From Castor canadensis (taxonomy: Eukaryota > Chordata > Mammalia > Rodentia > Castoridae): DNA of 64,000 nt. The stretch spans positions 124,461,308-124,525,307 of the forward strand of contig NC_133397.1 of NCBI RefSeq assembly GCF_047511655.1. Reading direction: 5' to 3'. Positions within the stretch are counted from its first letter, which is position 1. Each line of letters begins with the position of its first letter. The translations under genes and the position numbers were made by a program. The notes under the pieces were generated by a model. It worked only from the letters and a program-made list of their open reading frames with translations, did no database searches and was not told the origin of the DNA. This document shows positions 61,416 to 64,000 of the stretch, one piece after another.

Positions 61416-61744
61416 CTATCAAGTAGAATCTATGTCCCTAATTATTTCACTTAGTGACCAGGGTACAAGGATGAAAGACATATAACATGCAATTAATTCA
61501 AAATTTAATCTGTGCCACAACAAAACAATGTATTAAGGGCTGACCATTACCAAAATGGAATAAGAAAAAGGAGGCAAAGAATCTATGATGACAGCACAGA
61601 AATTATTGTTGAAGAAACAAAAACCCAGAGACCAATTAAAAATTTATTTGAGTAAAAAAAGGTTACTGCTTTGGGCTGCATCACAGATTGAAGATGGTTC
61701 AGAATGGCCCCCAGGAGTTGTGATCTGTGTTTATATGTAGAAAG
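61416..61744. other. Unassigned non-coding DNA
   Basis: Nothing recognised. Confidence 0.35.
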
Positions 61745-61823
<79 letters not shown>

Positions 61824-61846
61824 GTGGGGGGAGAGAGAGAGAGAGA
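61745..61846. repeat. (GA)n microsatellite, interrupted
   Basis: About 100 bases of GA repeat with GAAA interruptions and one 'ggggtgggggg' break (61821-61831). Confidence 0.95.
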
Positions 61847-64000
61847 ATGATGTACAAGATTACCTGATTGGTGCAGTGCAGCATTTGCTTAGTTTGAGTG
61901 TAAATTGGCAACCTTCACTGTGGGCTCAGCTGAAGGGTCAGCAGCTATAATTGGCTAAGTTTCAGTCGCTTGTTACCAGGGTATATGCTTACATTAGGTC
62001 ACAACTTTCTTGCTTATCAAGCCAAGTCAGAGATTACTATACATTAAGGCAATTTTGGAACAATTTTATCACTCAGGTATGCAGATAGGTTTAGACTAAA
62101 TTCATTTCTGTTTATAATCACTCCCTTTTGGTCATACTCTCAGATCTAGAAAGATTAAATAAAACCATGGCCCATCTTTTGCAACCATCACAATAAATCT
62201 ACCTGATCTCCATAAATTTACAATTTATAATTTTACAATGCTAAATAAGATGACTCTTGCATTTTATGGTTCTATTAGTTCAACCAAAACAAGATGACTC
62301 CGTGTATGAAGGTGGCTGTATTTAAAGTTTAAGGAGCATAACATAATACAGTGTCAAGAGAGAGAAGACTGAAATATATTTATTAACAGAAGACTCCATG
62401 GGCCAAACCAAGCAAAATTAAATAGTTCATGGTTTAGACAACAGAGACAGTTCAATTGTATCTGAATTTCACTGGCCATAGACCTTGTTTGGAGTATATG
62501 GTGACAAGAAATTCAACTTTACAGTTAGTCATAGTGACCTAGAGACACACTAAAGCATTCATAAGTTTTAGGAACCCCTGGCACAGCCAGCCTTGCCATT
62601 CGCCATTCGGGACGTCTGCAGACTAGGTACTAGGTGCTCCTGTGAGGACATCATGTGCTTCTTTCCCTTTGCAAATTCCCTTAATACATATGATGGCAGT
62701 ATCTAAAGCAATAGCAGCATCAGCTACCATTTAAATTAAATCCTTCTGTAGTATTTAAATAAAGGAAAAGGAAGGTTTGGTATTCAGCCTTGTTCAGCAC
62801 TGTGCATAATTCCCTCAACTCAGGAGAGGAGCTGAGCAGGAGCTGTACCGATTAAGTGTCCTTGTTGCAACATGAATGCTCCTACCCATTTGTTGGAGGG
62901 TGGCCTCTACCGATCTGTAGTTCTCAGCGATGTGATCAACAGCAAAGGTGAAAATGTTCTCTAACTTACAAATAAAGCTTTAAGTTCTATACAACTGGCA
63001 CTTCACTACCTCCAAAAGTGAGCTCCCAGGAACTCATACCCCCTCTAGTATGTTCCTCACTGGAAACCAACTTGCTCTCATCTATTTCAAGACAGGTACT
63101 AGTTTTGGTTATTGATCACTTTGACCTCTGATTAATGGAAATATTCTGGGAACTCTCAGTAAAAGTTATTTGAAAGGCAGGAGTGAGCTAAACCAGATTT
63201 CAAGACCTGAACCAACAAGGATGCAGAACAGAATAAGAGAATTCTCCAGAAACCCTCAATAGGAAAGAAGGTCACCTAGAAAGGTTTTCCCCATCAGTCG
63301 TCATAACTCCTCAAGAAGGTCTAATGAGAATCTGCTCTCAGGTGGTTGGGTTTCTCCATTACATGCTAATGGAGTGCATAACCACATTTGTTGGCAAGGA
63401 ATCCTACTGAAATAATCTTCGGGCTTCAAGGTGTCTCTCACTGGGAATGGTTTCCTGACTTTTTTTTTTTTTGGTATTAGGCCATGGGCCCATTATTGTG
63501 ATTTCTTGCTGGAGAATAAACATAAGTTTAAAAAAGAGTCATTCACAAATTATGGTTTCACAGATTTGTCTTGTGTGGAAAAGTAAAGGGTTAGAATTGT
63601 AGGGAATTGAAAAAAAATAAGGCCTTTATGATAATGGAGAACATCGGATCTGAGATCTTAAGGAAATTATCCACATCTTACAATGCTGTCTACTTCTGGG
63701 GAAGCATCTCCCTTGCTAGCTTTACATGAAAGTCTCTGGCAGGTAACAGTTGCAGGAGTGCAATGGTGCTTTCTTATGGTGTAAAATGTGGATTCATGAT
63801 TAGAGGGGCTGAAGATTTTGCTGCCATGTATAAGAAGAACTTGCTGGAGAATAAACATAAGTTTTTTTAAAAATCCTTCTTAATGCAGTCTTTGTCTGAT
63901 GTCATTTCCAGAAGACCCAGTCTCCAAGTTCTAGATCATGAGAGGCTGGCTGTCATCCATCGGTGGGTCAAAAGGAACTTCTTTTATCAGATAAAAATAC
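61847..64000. other. Unassigned DNA, possibly ERV-derived
   Basis: Positions 61890-62030 ('gtgggctcagctgaagggtcagcagctataattggctaagtttcag...cttgttaccagggtatatgctta') have the look of an LTR or ERV-derived repeat, but I cannot name it. A 25-base direct repeat occurs at 63505-63529 and 63840-63864. No gene is supported; the minus frame at 63667-63858 has no motif. Confidence 0.35.

Overview
The window looks like ordinary mammalian intergenic or intronic DNA. It is AT-rich, full of interspersed repeats, and contains no convincing host protein-coding exon and no tRNA or rRNA gene. The mix of repeats points to a rodent. There are 7SL/B1-like SINEs joined to tRNA-Ala-derived ID-type units that keep the 'ggctcaag-gg-tagagca...gttcaaaccc' head, a rodent-style L1 with a monomer-like 5' region, and older eutherian repeats (MIR, L2, L1M, MLT1-type LTRs, MER53). 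The composite B1-like + ID SINEs and the L1 3' ends are most like those I associate with beaver (Castor). That species call is an inference; another non-murid rodent is possible.

Layout. Positions 1-9260 hold an old L1M fragment, a SINE, a tiny L1 tail, a MIR, a MER53 palindrome, an L1 3' end, a (CA)n tract and a second old L1M fragment. Positions 9260-18200 are SINEs, one long ancient dispersed repeat (12840-15000) and an ERV-like LTR. Positions 18200-31000 are rich in LTRs (MLT1-type at 19940 and 22965; minus-strand LTRs at 21967 and 28917), with a large GAA/GGA tract at 24740 and a 289-base direct duplication (26804 and 28195). Positions 31000-45000 contain a twin-primed, internally inverted L1 (35118-36308), MaLR-type internal sequence near 40000, purine tracts and more SINEs.

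The main feature is a full-length but dead LINE-1 at 46107-53293 (+). It has a 5' UTR with a YY1-type site and tandem monomers, ORF1, ORF2, a G-rich 3' UTR and a poly(A) tail, and it is bounded by a 13-base target-site duplication. It landed at the 3' end of a much older L1 lying in the opposite orientation (53295-54690). Both ORFs are broken by several frameshifts and stops, so it cannot now supply its own proteins. Positions 54700-64000 hold L2 and MIR fragments, a minus-strand L1 3' end, a SINE, a (GA)n tract and several unassigned stretches, some of which may be conserved non-coding DNA.

I found no new multi-gene system. The observations most worth a second look are the structure of the nested L1 (monomeric 5' UTR, short 3' transduction), the twin-primed L1, the MER53 hairpin related to the miR-1302 family, and the nearly identical 289-base duplication. 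All repeat-family assignments are by eye from memory of consensus features, without a database search.
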